A DNA stretch of 7,723 nucleotides from Sideroxydans sp. (GTDB taxonomy: Bacteria > Pseudomonadota > Gammaproteobacteria > Burkholderiales > Gallionellaceae). The stretch is from the NCBI GenBank assembly GCA_030823965.1, contig JAVBYP010000194.1, positions 1 to 7,723 of the forward strand, read 5' to 3'. How positions within the stretch are numbered: the first letter of the stretch is position 1; the number at the start of each line of letters is the position of its first letter. A model generated the notes under the pieces. The model was not told the DNA's origin and did not search any database. It worked only from the letters and a program-made list of their open reading frames with translations. Made by a program: the position numbers and the translations under genes. Positions 1-7,150 of this stretch are shown here, piece by piece.

Positions 1-749
1 TCCGGAGAGATCGAGATCTGAGTGGAATCGACCGCAAAGTCCATATAACCCGAGTTCAGATAAAGACTTCGGATCGATTCGATATCGGCTGCCAGTTTGG
101 GCTTGGAGTATTGGTCGTTGTTGGTGAACCAAGTGAACGTACCGGGCGTAGTGAGCTTCATCACATCGAATAGCTCATCTTCCGAGTACGCCTTGTTCCC
201 GACCAAATTGATCTGACGGATCTTTGATGGCTTACCCTCTGTCACGTCAAAACTCACAGCCACTCGGTTACGTTCCAACTCTTTGACCGTCGTCTTCACC
301 GAGACGGCGTATTTTCCACGTGCCACGTATTGGCGTTTCAATTCGTGCTCAGACTTATCCAACGCTGACTTGTCGAAGATGCGCCCTTCACCTAAGCCGA
401 CCAACTTCAGGTTGTCGCGCAATTGGTCTTTGGGGAAATCTTTGACGCCGTTGATCTCGACACTATCGATGGTCGGTCGCTCTTGTACGCGCACAACGAG
501 TACACCTTGATCGTTCAGCAGCTTCACGTCCTTGAAGAACCCTGTAGAGAACAGCGCTCTCAATGCGGTGGTTGATCGAGCATCATCCAGAGTGTCGCCC
601 ACCTTGACAGGCAGATAGCTGAAGACCGTTCCCGCCTCAGTACGCTGGATACCTTCGACGCGAATGTCTTTGATGACGAAAGGTTCGGAAGCCCACACAG
701 ATGCGACGTACAGCAGCGGCAGTACGCTCGCTAATTTTTTTAGATTCAT
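1..749 (-). CDS. bamA: Outer-membrane protein assembly factor BamA (partial, N-terminal 249 residues)
   Basis: BamA is the central Omp85-family subunit of the BAM complex, which folds and inserts beta-barrel proteins into the outer membrane. Only the N-terminal 249 codons are present; the frame is still open at position 1, so the remaining POTRA domains and the barrel lie outside. The ATG is at 749-747. Residues 1-20 look like a Sec signal peptide: Lys4-Lys5, a hydrophobic core, then V-W-A before Ser21. The mature part begins SEPFVIKDIRVEGIQR, the typical first POTRA strand. POTRA1 covers about 22-91 (with ALFSTGFFKDV at 65-75 and the ERPTI junction at 90-94), POTRA2 about 92-172, and POTRA3 from about 175 (INLVGNKAYSEDEL at 180-193, LRSLYLNSGYMDF-like helix and turn near 226-238). 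It starts 8 nt after the rseP stop, a common pairing. No good Shine-Dalgarno precedes it, so coupling to rseP is plausible. Identification is very secure. Confidence 0.97.
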   Translation of the reverse strand, partial: MNLKKLASVLPLLYVASVWASEPFVIKDIRVEGIQRTEAGTVFSYLPVKVGDTLDDARSTTALRALFSTGFFKDVKLLNDQGVLVVRVQERPTIDSVEINGVKDFPKDQLRDNLKLVGLGEGRIFDKSALDKSEHELKRQYVARGKYAVSVKTTVKELERNRVAVSFDVTEGKPSKIRQINLVGNKAYSEDELFDVMKLTTPGTFTWFTNNDQYSKPKLAADIESIRSLYLNSGYMDFAVDSTQISISP

Positions 750-757
750 TGTGATAT

Positions 758-2113
758 TCAACCCAAAATCAGGCGACTGATGTCATTAAACAATGCAAAA
801 GCCATCATGGTAACCAAGAGCGCGATGCCCACCTTCTGCCCAGCCTCCCAAGCGCCATCGGAGACAGGACTTCCTTTGAAAAATTCGACCGCATAATACA
901 GCAAATGTCCACCATCCAATAACGGGATGGGCAACAGATTCAACACACCCAAGCTGATGCTGATAAGCGCAAGGAATCCGATATATGCACCCAATCCCAA
1001 CTGAGCCGATTGACCCGCGTAGTCCGCGATGGTGATAGGACCCGACAGGTTCTTCATGGAGACTTCGCCCATCACCATCTTGCCCATCATCTTCAAACTG
1101 AAGATGGAGGTATCCCAAGTCTTACGGAAGGCTTCTTGCAAGGCAGCGACAGGTGGATAACTCACCGTCGTAATCATCGCTTCAAAAGCAGTCCTATCGA
1201 TGAAAGCAGCGGCACCGATACGCCCAATGGTCTTGCCTGCATCATCGAAAGGCTCGGGTGTCACACGCATTTTGAGTTGCATCCCTGCACGCTCGATCTC
1301 GATATCGAGCGCCTTGTTCGGATTGGCTCGCACCGCGGCTACCCAATCCTCCCACAGCTCGACGGGATCACCATCGACACTGATTATTCTGTCATCCACC
1401 AACAACCCTGCGCGTTGTGCTACGCCGCCATCCACCAGCTTCCCGATGATGGGATAGACGGGTGGTTGGTAGGGCTTCAATCCCAATTTATGCATGAAGT
1501 CGCCATCCAGATCAGCAGCCGTCAGCGCGTTCACCTCGAGGATACGGAATTCAGATTCTCCATCTTGCGTACGCAATTCGATCTTCGCTGCCTGCTGTTG
1601 CAATATCTTGTCTAGCATCACCCAGCGTATCTCTTGCCAGCTCGGTGTCGCTTGCCCATCGATAGAGACGATGGTCTTCTTGCTTTGCAGGCCTGCGGCC
1701 GCCGCTGGCGTATTGGGAGCGACCTCACCAATAATGGGTTTCAATCCAGGGACGCCGTGAATGAAAAGCACGAAATAGAGGGCGATGGCTAAGAGCAGAT
1801 TCGCTATCGGTCCTGCCACAACGATGGCCATACGCTGCAAAACAGACTTGCGGTTGAACGTCCGCGAAAGTTCATTCGCAGCCACTTCGCCTTCGCGTTC
1901 ATCTAGCATCTTGACGTAGCCGCCCAATGGAATGGCAGAGATTACCCACTCCGTCTCGCCGCCAGCGAAGCGCTTGGCGTAGATCACCTTGCCGAAACCC
2001 ACAGAGAAGCGCAGCACCTTGACGTCGCACCAACGCGCGACCCAGTAATGCCCCAATTCGTGGAACACTACCAATACGGCGATGGCGACGATGAATGCCA
2101 ATAACGTCATCAT
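758..2113 (-). CDS. rseP: RIP metalloprotease RseP (site-2 protease, sigma-E pathway)
   Basis: RseP is an inner-membrane zinc protease that makes the second, intramembrane cut of the anti-sigma factor RseA after DegS, and also clears signal-peptide remnants. Counting from the ATG at 2113 it has 451 residues, close to the 450 of E. coli. TM1 carries the zinc-binding HELGH motif (18-22). The membrane-reentrant region holds SVGFGK (about 37-42) and [12 protein letters not shown] (about 61-72). A second TM lies near 97-119. PDZ-N spans about 121-195 and PDZ-C about 220-290. [12 protein letters not shown] (392-403) contains the third zinc ligand, Asp400, in the LDG motif, and a last TM follows near 428-443. 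Start choice: a GTG at 2125 would add four residues but lies inside the AGGAG Shine-Dalgarno sequence, so ATG 2113 is preferred; ATG 2110 is also possible. The ATG overlaps the dxr stop as ATGA. All catalytic elements are intact. Confidence 0.97.
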   Translation of the reverse strand: MMTLLAFIVAIAVLVVFHELGHYWVARWCDVKVLRFSVGFGKVIYAKRFAGGETEWVISAIPLGGYVKMLDEREGEVAANELSRTFNRKSVLQRMAIVVAGPIANLLLAIALYFVLFIHGVPGLKPIIGEVAPNTPAAAAGLQSKKTIVSIDGQATPSWQEIRWVMLDKILQQQAAKIELRTQDGESEFRILEVNALTAADLDGDFMHKLGLKPYQPPVYPIIGKLVDGGVAQRAGLLVDDRIISVDGDPVELWEDWVAAVRANPNKALDIEIERAGMQLKMRVTPEPFDDAGKTIGRIGAAAFIDRTAFEAMITTVSYPPVAALQEAFRKTWDTSIFSLKMMGKMVMGEVSMKNLSGPITIADYAGQSAQLGLGAYIGFLALISISLGVLNLLPIPLLDGGHLLYYAVEFFKGSPVSDGAWEAGQKVGIALLVTMMAFALFNDISRLILG

Positions 2114-3282
2114 CCTGTGACCCACTCCTGCGCCGCCATGCGTGCCGCTGCATCAGCATCCAACACATCTTTCAGCGCATTCACTTCTTGACGCGCGACG
2201 CTCGTCAACACGGATTCGATCAAACTCGGGATGTCCAAGAAAGCGATCTTTCTATCCAAGAAAGCCGCAACAGCCACTTCGTTTGCTGCATTCAACAAGG
2301 CGGGAACGGTGCCACCCGCACGCAAGGCTTGATAGGCCAAGCCTAGGCAAGGGAAACGCACGAAATCAGGAGCAACAAAATCAAGTTTGGCGATCTGAAA
2401 CAGATCGAGCGGCGCGACACCTGCAGCGATACGCTCTGGATAAGCCAAGGCAAAAGCGATAGGCGTACGCATGTCTGGATTGCCCAACTGCGCCAGCACC
2501 GATCCGTCCACATACTGCACCATCGAATGGATTACGCTCTGCGGATGCACCACGACTTGGATATCGTCTGCCGAAGCGTTGAACAACCAGTGAGCCTCGA
2601 TGACCTCCAGCCCCTTGTTCATCATGCTGGCGGAATCCACCGATATCTTGCGCCCCATGCTCCAGTTCGGATGTGCACACGCTTGTTCGGGGGTGACGTT
2701 CTGCAATTGTTCGATCGGGGTGTTACGGAACGGGCCGCCTGATGCAGTCAGCAGTATCTTGCTCACACCACTGGAACGCATGTCGCCCGAATAGTCGCGC
2801 GGCAAGGCTTGGAAGATGGCGTTATGTTCGCTATCGATAGGAAGCAAGGCAGAACCGCTGCGATGCACGGCGTCCATGAAAAGATGCCCAGCCAATACCA
2901 GTGTTTCTTTGTTTGCCAACAATATCTTCTTGCCCGCCTTGGCAGCCGCGAGTGTGGGCGGCATCCCTGCGGCGCCAACGATGGCAGCCATCACGGCATC
3001 CACCTCAGGCAAGACTGAGACCTGTTCAAGCGCAGCCGTACCGCACAACACCTCGGTGGCGATTCCTGCGATTTGAAGATTCTTCTTTAGACGTTCGCTG
3101 GCCGTCTCATCCAAGAGGACAGCGTAGCGTGGGTGGAATCTTTGGCACTGTTCGAACAGCAACTCATCTTGCTGATTCGCGGTGAGTGCGGTGATCTGAT
3201 ATCTATCAGGATGACGAGCGACGACATCGAGCGTGCTTTTGCCGATGCTACCCGTGGAACCTAGGACGGTTAATCGCTGCAC
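2110..3282 (-). CDS. dxr: 1-deoxy-D-xylulose 5-phosphate reductoisomerase (DXR, IspC)
   Basis: DXR converts 1-deoxy-D-xylulose 5-phosphate to 2-C-methyl-D-erythritol 4-phosphate using NADPH and a divalent metal. This is the first committed step of the MEP isoprenoid pathway, the target of fosmidomycin, in the cytoplasm. The protein has 390 residues (E. coli 398). The NADPH-binding loop [14 protein letters not shown] is at 7-20, and LLANKETLV at 121-129. The metal and substrate site is [12 protein letters not shown] (148-158), with Asp150, Ser151 and Glu152. The substrate loop [15 protein letters not shown] begins at His204, NKGLE ends at the metal ligand Glu226, and [10 protein letters not shown] (246-255) and [14 protein letters not shown] (263-276) are present. 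The start is GTG (3282-3280), sharing one base with the cdsA stop and preceded by AAGGA. The end overlaps the rseP start by 4 nt. The gene lies between cdsA and rseP, unlike in E. coli, where it lies between frr and uppS. Confidence 0.98.
   Translation of the reverse strand: MQRLTVLGSTGSIGKSTLDVVARHPDRYQITALTANQQDELLFEQCQRFHPRYAVLLDETASERLKKNLQIAGIATEVLCGTAALEQVSVLPEVDAVMAAIVGAAGMPPTLAAAKAGKKILLANKETLVLAGHLFMDAVHRSGSALLPIDSEHNAIFQALPRDYSGDMRSSGVSKILLTASGGPFRNTPIEQLQNVTPEQACAHPNWSMGRKISVDSASMMNKGLEVIEAHWLFNASADDIQVVVHPQSVIHSMVQYVDGSVLAQLGNPDMRTPIAFALAYPERIAAGVAPLDLFQIAKLDFVAPDFVRFPCLGLAYQALRAGGTVPALLNAANEVAVAAFLDRKIAFLDIPSLIESVLTSVARQEVNALKDVLDADAAARMAAQEWVTG
2125..2129 (-). promoter_or_regulatory. 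Shine-Dalgarno of rseP, decides the start codon
   Basis: The minus strand reads AGGAG here, inside the last codons of dxr. The spacing to the ATG at 2113-2111 is 11 nt, rather long but usable; to the second ATG (2110-2108) it is 14 nt. The in-frame GTG at 2125-2123 overlaps this site and has no Shine-Dalgarno of its own, which argues against the longest reading frame. An extra AGG sits directly before the ATG at 2113. Confidence 0.6.
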
Positions 3283-4112
3283 TAGCTCAATCCTTGGAAG
3301 ATCAGCGCCAATGCTGCCAACGGCAAGGTGGAGGTCAAGGCATCGATGCGATCCAACAAACCACCGTGTCCCGGCAATAACGCCCCACTATCTTTGATAC
3401 CCGCCTGACGTTTGATGGCGGACTCGAACAAGTCACCTATGACGGCCAATACCACCCACCACCAAGCGGTCAGCATCAAGGCTGGCAACATCTGGAGGTT
3501 GGTGAACTCAGGGCTGAAAACCCAGATCAATCCGATGTAGACCGTCACACCCACGATCGCACCCGCCACACCTTCCCACGTCTTACCGGGGCTGATGCTC
3601 GGTGCTAATTTCGTCTTACCGAATCTGCGTCCTGCGAAATACGCCGCGCTATCCGCCACCCATACGAGGCACATTACGCCAAGCAACAGCCAAGGTGCGG
3701 GAGCAGCGGCGCGCAGATCAATCATGGCGAGCCCAGTCGGGATCAACAACATCCAACCAACCAGTGCCATCAGCAAGGGTTGCTTAACTTTCCAACCCAT
3801 CATCAACCAAGGCGGTACCACGATCAGCCACAACACGGCAGCCAGAAGATAGGCGATGAGATGGGTGGTGGTTTGTTGCTCTGGCGTGGAATTGGCGTCC
3901 AAGGCCAATATGCCCACCATCAATACCATGGTCGCGACCCAGTAAAGCTTGGCGCCGCTGGGCGTCAATTCAGCCATGCGAGACCATTCGGAAGCACCTT
4001 GCAGCACCATCGCCAACACCAAGACAGACCATGCCAGCGGCGGCAAGTAGAACAGCGCAGCCAAAAACAGTACCAACATCACGATAGCCGTGATGACACG
4101 AGACTTAAGCAT
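3282..4112 (-). CDS. cdsA: Phosphatidate cytidylyltransferase (CDP-diglyceride synthase)
   Basis: CdsA is an inner-membrane enzyme that joins phosphatidic acid and CTP to give CDP-diacylglycerol and pyrophosphate, the branch-point precursor of phosphatidylethanolamine, phosphatidylglycerol and cardiolipin. The 276-residue product is very hydrophobic, with about eight likely membrane segments, for example 6-24, 27-38, 58-71, 86-104, 112-130, 141-158, 182-199 and 210-226. The family signature lies in the C-terminal part: S231-A-I-K-R, then K240-D-S-G, then [10 protein letters not shown] ending at Asp257, with the conserved acidic residues intact. A second conserved stretch, SPGKTWEG, is at 174-181. 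The ATG at 4112-4110 has GAAAGG 8 nt upstream and overlaps the 3' end of uppS by 8 nt in another frame. The stop shares one base with the dxr start. Assignment is secure from the signature and context. Confidence 0.97.
   Translation of the reverse strand: MLKSRVITAIVMLVLFLAALFYLPPLAWSVLVLAMVLQGASEWSRMAELTPSGAKLYWVATMVLMVGILALDANSTPEQQTTTHLIAYLLAAVLWLIVVPPWLMMGWKVKQPLLMALVGWMLLIPTGLAMIDLRAAAPAPWLLLGVMCLVWVADSAAYFAGRRFGKTKLAPSISPGKTWEGVAGAIVGVTVYIGLIWVFSPEFTNLQMLPALMLTAWWWVVLAVIGDLFESAIKRQAGIKDSGALLPGHGGLLDRIDALTSTLPLAALALIFQGLS
3291..3295 (-). promoter_or_regulatory. Shine-Dalgarno of dxr, supports a GTG start
   Basis: The minus strand reads AAGGA eight nt before the GTG at 3282-3280, inside the last codons of cdsA. 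No in-frame ATG is near enough to replace the GTG without removing the Rossmann-fold first strand (MQRLTVLG), so this site fixes the start. The arrangement TAGTG, in which stop and start share one base, suggests that ribosomes finishing cdsA reinitiate on dxr. Confidence 0.7.
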
Positions 4113-4869
4113 CGCTTTCGCCTTTCAATTGTTCACTGGTGCGACCGAAACGACGCTCGCGTTTTTGATAAGACTGGATAGCCGCCTCTAACTCGGGGCG
4201 ACCGAAAGCGGGCCACAAGATGTCGGTGAAATACAGCTCGGTATATGCCAATTGCCATAACAAGAAGTTGCTGATGCGTTGCTCACCGCCTGTGCGAATG
4301 AACAGATCAGGCTCGGGCGCATAGTGCATGGAAAGGTAGGGAGCGAGTTCTTCTTCTTCGAAAGCGGTCGCACGTTCTGGATGCGCTTGGCTCAAAGCAT
4401 GCATCGCTTGCATGATGTCCCAACGGCCACCGTAGTTGGCAGCGATGGTGAGTGTGAGGCCGGTATTGTTTTCGGTTAGACGTTCTGCATCTTCGATGTA
4501 CTTAACCAACTGCGCATCGAAACGATTGCGATCACCAATGACTTTCAAACAGATGTTGTTCTCGTGCAGCTTGCTGACTTCGCGCTCCAACATCTTCAAG
4601 AACAGCTGCATCAAGAAGTTCACTTCGTCGGCTGGTCGGCGCCAATTCTCACTACTGAAGGCGAACAGCGTCAGGTACTCGACGCCCAACTCACGACAGG
4701 CCCTGACCATATCTCGCACCGATTCGACACCGCGTTGATGCCCCATGACACGCGGCATGAAACGTTGTTTCGCCCAGCGCCCATTGCCATCCATGATGAT
4801 GGCGATATGGCGCGGGACTGCTGTGATATCAGGGATGGTACGGGTGGAGCTGAAGAATGGCAGAGCCAT
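4105..4869 (-). CDS. uppS: (2E,6E)-farnesyl-diphosphate-specific undecaprenyl diphosphate synthase (UppS)
   Basis: UppS is a cis-prenyltransferase that adds eight isopentenyl units to farnesyl diphosphate, giving the C55 undecaprenyl diphosphate that carries peptidoglycan and O-antigen units. It is a cytoplasmic, membrane-associated dimer. It has 254 residues (E. coli 253). [16 protein letters not shown] (21-36) holds the catalytic Asp27. [13 protein letters not shown] (43-55), [11 protein letters not shown] (69-79) and [10 protein letters not shown] (143-152) are family blocks. [19 protein letters not shown] (188-206) supplies Arg192, Arg198 and Ser200 for diphosphate binding, and [12 protein letters not shown] (209-220) includes Glu211. 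The ATG at 4869-4867 is the only reasonable start. It follows the frr stop by 11 nt (GCCAATCTATC on the minus strand) without a recognisable Shine-Dalgarno, so coupling to frr is inferred. The 3' end overlaps cdsA by 8 nt. Confidence 0.98.
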   Translation of the reverse strand: MALPFFSSTRTIPDITAVPRHIAIIMDGNGRWAKQRFMPRVMGHQRGVESVRDMVRACRELGVEYLTLFAFSSENWRRPADEVNFLMQLFLKMLEREVSKLHENNICLKVIGDRNRFDAQLVKYIEDAERLTENNTGLTLTIAANYGGRWDIMQAMHALSQAHPERATAFEEEELAPYLSMHYAPEPDLFIRTGGEQRISNFLLWQLAYTELYFTDILWPAFGRPELEAAIQSYQKRERRFGRTSEQLKGESDA

Positions 4870-4880
4870 GATAGATTGGC

Positions 4881-5438
4881 TTAAACCGCCATCAGGTCTA
4901 CTTCTTTGGCTTGCAACGCTTTGTCGATCTCCAGCACAAAACGATCAGTCAGTTTCTGTACATCGTCTTGCGCGCGACGCTCATCATCCTCACCGACTTC
5001 TTTATCTTTGAGTAACTTCTTCAACTGCTCGTTGGCATCGCGACGGATGTTACGCACAGCGACCTTGGCATCTTCACCTTCGCTCTTAACGACTTTTATC
5101 AAGTCACGACGACGCTCTTCGGTCAGCATCGGCATCGGCACACGGATCAGATCACCATTGGTAGCTGGATTCAAACCGAGGTCGGAATCACGGATGGCTT
5201 TTTCGATCGGTCCGATCATGTTCTTCTCGTAGGGCTGCACACCTATGGTGCGCGCATCCGTCAACGTGATGTTCGCTACTTGATTAACGGCAGTCGGACT
5301 ACCGTAGTAATCCACCATCACGTGATCCAAGATACCCGTGTGTGCACGGCCTGTACGGATCTTGCCCAAGTCTGCACGCAAGGCATCTAGCGACTTAGCC
5401 ATCTTTTGTTCTACGTTCTTTTTGATATCAGAGATCAT
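4881..5438 (-). CDS. frr: Ribosome recycling factor (RRF)
   Basis: RRF acts with EF-G after termination to split the 70S ribosome and free it from mRNA and tRNA. The product has 185 residues, exactly the E. coli length, and is alignable throughout. Domain I is the three-helix bundle formed by about 1-30 and 105-185, including [10 protein letters not shown] (24-33) and the [11 protein letters not shown] block (127-136) with Arg129, Arg132 and Arg133, which contact 23S rRNA in known structures. Domain II is the beta/alpha module at about 31-104, with [10 protein letters not shown] (42-51) and SDLGLNP (85-91). DDVQKLTD (158-165) is the usual C-terminal helix motif. The ATG at 5438-5436 has AGGAG 6 nt upstream, and that site overlaps the pyrH stop. 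The gap to pyrH is 9 nt and to uppS 11 nt. No anomalies were seen. Confidence 0.98.
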   Translation of the reverse strand: MISDIKKNVEQKMAKSLDALRADLGKIRTGRAHTGILDHVMVDYYGSPTAVNQVANITLTDARTIGVQPYEKNMIGPIEKAIRDSDLGLNPATNGDLIRVPMPMLTEERRRDLIKVVKSEGEDAKVAVRNIRRDANEQLKKLLKDKEVGEDDERRAQDDVQKLTDRFVLEIDKALQAKEVDLMAV

Positions 5439-5444
5439 GTATAG

Positions 5445-5449
5445 CTCCT
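5445..5449 (-). promoter_or_regulatory. Shine-Dalgarno of frr overlapping the pyrH stop codon
   Basis: The minus strand reads TTAGGAG, in which the pyrH stop TAG (5450-5448) shares bases with the AGGAG of frr, 6 nt before its ATG. A ribosome terminating on pyrH therefore sits on the frr initiation site. This is typical of tight translational coupling. Confidence 0.7.
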
Positions 5450-6167
5450 AATCCACTCTTACCAATGTACCTTCACCCTCGCCGAATACCACGCGTTTCA
5501 GCGCGCCCGGCTTAAAGATGCTGAATACGATGATGGGCAGCTTCTGATCGCGACACAAAGTCAGCGCAGTCGCGTCCATCACCTTCAAATTCTTGCTGAT
5601 CGCTTCATCGAAGCTCAAGCTTTGATAGCGGATCGCATTAGGATTCTTCTTAGGATCGTCGGTGTAGATACCGTCCACCTTGGTGGCCTTGATCACGACA
5701 TCTGCCGACATCTCCACGCCGCGCAGTGCGGCAGCGGTATCAGTGGTGAAGAACGGGCTACCGATACCTGCCGCGAAGATCACCACTTTGCCGTCTTCCA
5801 AATAACGCAATGCCTTGCCACGGATGAATGGCTCAGCCACCTGCTCCAAACTCAACGCAGATTGCACACGACATTCCAAACCCGCACGTGTCATGGCGTC
5901 TTGTAGTGCCATCGAGTTCATCACTGTAGCCAACATACCCATGTAATCGGCGGTCGCCCTATCCATCCCTGCTGCCGCTGGTGCGACACCACGGAAGATA
6001 TTGCCGCCGCCGATGACCATCGCCACCTCTACGCCCAGCTCGACCACCTCTTTGATCTCAGCAACAATGCGTTCGATGACCGCACGGTTGATACCGTAGC
6101 TATCATCGCCCATCAGGGCTTCGCCGGAGAGTTTGAGTAGGATGCGTTTGTAGGCGGGTTTGGACAT
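5448..6167 (-). CDS. pyrH: UMP kinase (uridylate kinase)
   Basis: PyrH phosphorylates UMP to UDP with ATP in de novo and salvage pyrimidine synthesis. It is the bacterial hexameric enzyme of the amino-acid-kinase fold, usually activated by GTP and inhibited by UTP. It has 239 residues (E. coli 241). The N-terminal KLSGEALMG (12-20) is the phosphate-binding strand and loop. [10 protein letters not shown] (51-60) is the glycine-rich UMP/ATP site. [14 protein letters not shown] (71-84) is a conserved helix, and [17 protein letters not shown] (134-150) is the UMP-binding loop with [22 protein letters not shown] (158-173) forms the ATP-site block. The ATG at 6167-6165 has AAAGG 9 nt upstream inside the last codons of tsf, and the gap to tsf is only 5 nt. 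The tsf-pyrH-frr order is shared by most proteobacteria. Nothing is missing or unusual. Confidence 0.98.
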   Translation of the reverse strand: MSKPAYKRILLKLSGEALMGDDSYGINRAVIERIVAEIKEVVELGVEVAMVIGGGNIFRGVAPAAAGMDRATADYMGMLATVMNSMALQDAMTRAGLECRVQSALSLEQVAEPFIRGKALRYLEDGKVVIFAAGIGSPFFTTDTAAALRGVEMSADVVIKATKVDGIYTDDPKKNPNAIRYQSLSFDEAISKNLKVMDATALTLCRDQKLPIIVFSIFKPGALKRVVFGEGEGTLVRVD

Positions 6168-6172
6168 GGTTC

Positions 6173-7072
6173 TTAGCCTTTCTTGCTTGCAGCAGCGACA
6201 GCAGCGACTTCAGCTGCGTAGTCTTCAACCACCTTCTCGATGCCTTCGCCAACGACGAACATCTTGAACGCCGTCACAGTCGCGCCTTTGCTCTTCAGCA
6301 ACTGCTCGATGGTCTGCTTGCCGTCTTCAGCCTTGACGAACACTTGACCCAACAGAGTGACTTCTTTCAGGAACTTCTGCACGGTACCTTCAGCGATCTT
6401 TTCCAACATCGCTTCTGGCTTGCCAGATTCTTTAGCCTTTTCGATCGCGATACGGCGTTCTGTCTCGATGTCCTCTGGGTTCACGCCGGAAGAATCAACG
6501 GACTTTGGCTTGCTTGCAGCGATATGCATCGCCAAGTCTTTGCCCAATGTCTCATCGCCGCCGGTGTAATCAACCATCACACCGATCTTGCTACCGTGCA
6601 GGTAGGTGGCCAACTTGCCAGCCGTCGAGTATCGCTCGAAACGACGCACAGTGATGTTCTCACCCAGCTTCATCACCAACGCCTTGCGCACTTCTTCTAC
6701 GGAACCTGCGCCATTGACCAAGGCCGCTGCCAACAATGCGTCGCCATCGGCAGGTGCAGCTTGCGCTACGGTTTGTGCCACGTTCTTAGCGAACGCCACG
6801 AAGTCATCGTTCTTTGCAACGAAGTCGGTCTCGCAGTTGATCTCAGCGACTGCGCCAGTCTTGCCATCTACGGACAAGAATGCGCCGATGACGCCTTCTG
6901 CTGTCACGCGTGTTGCAGCCTTGCTAGCCTTAGCACCGCTCTTGATACGCAGCAACTCTTCAGCCGCCTTCGCATCGCCATTGGTCTCTACCAATGCTTT
7001 TTTACATTCCATCATGCCGAGGCCGGTAGCCTCGCGCAGTTCTTTCACCATACCTGCGGTGATCTCTGCCAT
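6173..7072 (-). CDS. tsf: Elongation factor Ts (EF-Ts)
   Basis: EF-Ts is the guanine-nucleotide exchange factor that releases GDP from EF-Tu during translation elongation. The protein has 299 residues, somewhat longer than the 283 of E. coli. The N-terminal UBA-like domain [20 protein letters not shown] runs into MECKKAL (21-27). The EF-Tu contact motif TDFVAKN is intact at 82-88 and follows the conserved EINCE. Core repeats include [12 protein letters not shown] (135-146), [11 protein letters not shown] (159-169) and [11 protein letters not shown] (182-192). The C-terminal module has [20 protein letters not shown] (240-259) and [17 protein letters not shown] (274-290). Most of the extra length relative to E. 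coli appears to be an Ala-rich segment near 103-125 and a short Ala-rich tail. The ATG at 7072-7070 has a perfect AGGAG (7079-7083) at 6-nt spacing. It follows rpsB after a 78-nt gap containing a terminator-like hairpin. Confidence 0.98.
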   Translation of the reverse strand: MAEITAGMVKELREATGLGMMECKKALVETNGDAKAAEELLRIKSGAKASKAATRVTAEGVIGAFLSVDGKTGAVAEINCETDFVAKNDDFVAFAKNVAQTVAQAAPADGDALLAAALVNGAGSVEEVRKALVMKLGENITVRRFERYSTAGKLATYLHGSKIGVMVDYTGGDETLGKDLAMHIAASKPKSVDSSGVNPEDIETERRIAIEKAKESGKPEAMLEKIAEGTVQKFLKEVTLLGQVFVKAEDGKQTIEQLLKSKGATVTAFKMFVVGEGIEKVVEDYAAEVAAVAAASKKG

Positions 7073-7110
7073 GTCTAACTCCTAATTTTCTATTCAATAA
7101 TTCAAGTTAC

Positions 7111-7134
7111 AAAAAAGGGGGCTTGCGCCCCCTT
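7111..7134 (-). terminator. Intrinsic terminator or attenuator between rpsB and tsf
   Basis: On the minus strand a perfect 8-bp stem, AAGGGGGC paired with GCCCCCTT, closes a GCAA loop (GNRA class) and runs into six consecutive T residues, the first two of which pair in the stem. It begins 16 nt after the rpsB stop. The G/C core and T-run meet the usual criteria for Rho-independent termination. Because tsf and the seven genes after it follow directly with no clear promoter, partial readthrough is more likely than complete termination; that would lower output of tsf and the later genes relative to rpsB. On the plus strand the sequence after the stem is GTTGCGG, so it would be a poor terminator in that direction. 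Confidence 0.85.
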
Positions 7135-7150
7135 GTTGCGGCGGGCCTGC

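Noticed and set aside
283..510. Plus-strand 75-codon open frame where the leftmost gene had to be identified
   Set aside because: The minus strand in this stretch translates continuously into BamA POTRA domains, so the plus-strand frame is a shadow.
1298..1309. 12-bp palindrome CTCGATATCGAG as a possible operator
   Set aside because: It lies deep in rseP, encodes part of the normal PDZ-C strand (DIEIER), has no second copy and no nearby promoter. It is probably a by-product of Asp/Ile/Glu codons.
1010..1615. Plus-strand open frame of 201 codons opposite rseP
   Set aside because: It is antisense to a complete rseP with intact motifs. The product is rich in His, Arg and Ile without domain features, so I read it as a shadow frame.
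1860..1890. Sigma-E-like -35 (TGAACTT on the minus strand) inside rseP as a promoter for bamA
   Set aside because: At the expected spacing of about 16 nt there is no TCTGA/TCAAA-like -10 element, and the site lies over 1 kb from bamA. A six-base match in coding sequence is expected by chance.
6344..7078. Long plus-strand open frame (244 codons) opposite tsf, and a second of 159 codons at 6606-7085
   Set aside because: Both lie fully antisense to an unambiguous EF-Ts gene. The translations are Cys/His- or Ser/Ala-rich with no recognisable family, and neither has its own Shine-Dalgarno context. Such frames are expected opposite codon-biased genes.
7084..7112. A/T-rich stretch before tsf as a sigma-70 promoter
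   Set aside because: Possible boxes such as TTGTAA and GAAAAT are weak, and they would place the transcription start inside or next to the Shine-Dalgarno. The A/T bias is explained by the terminator T-run and the ribosome-site leader.
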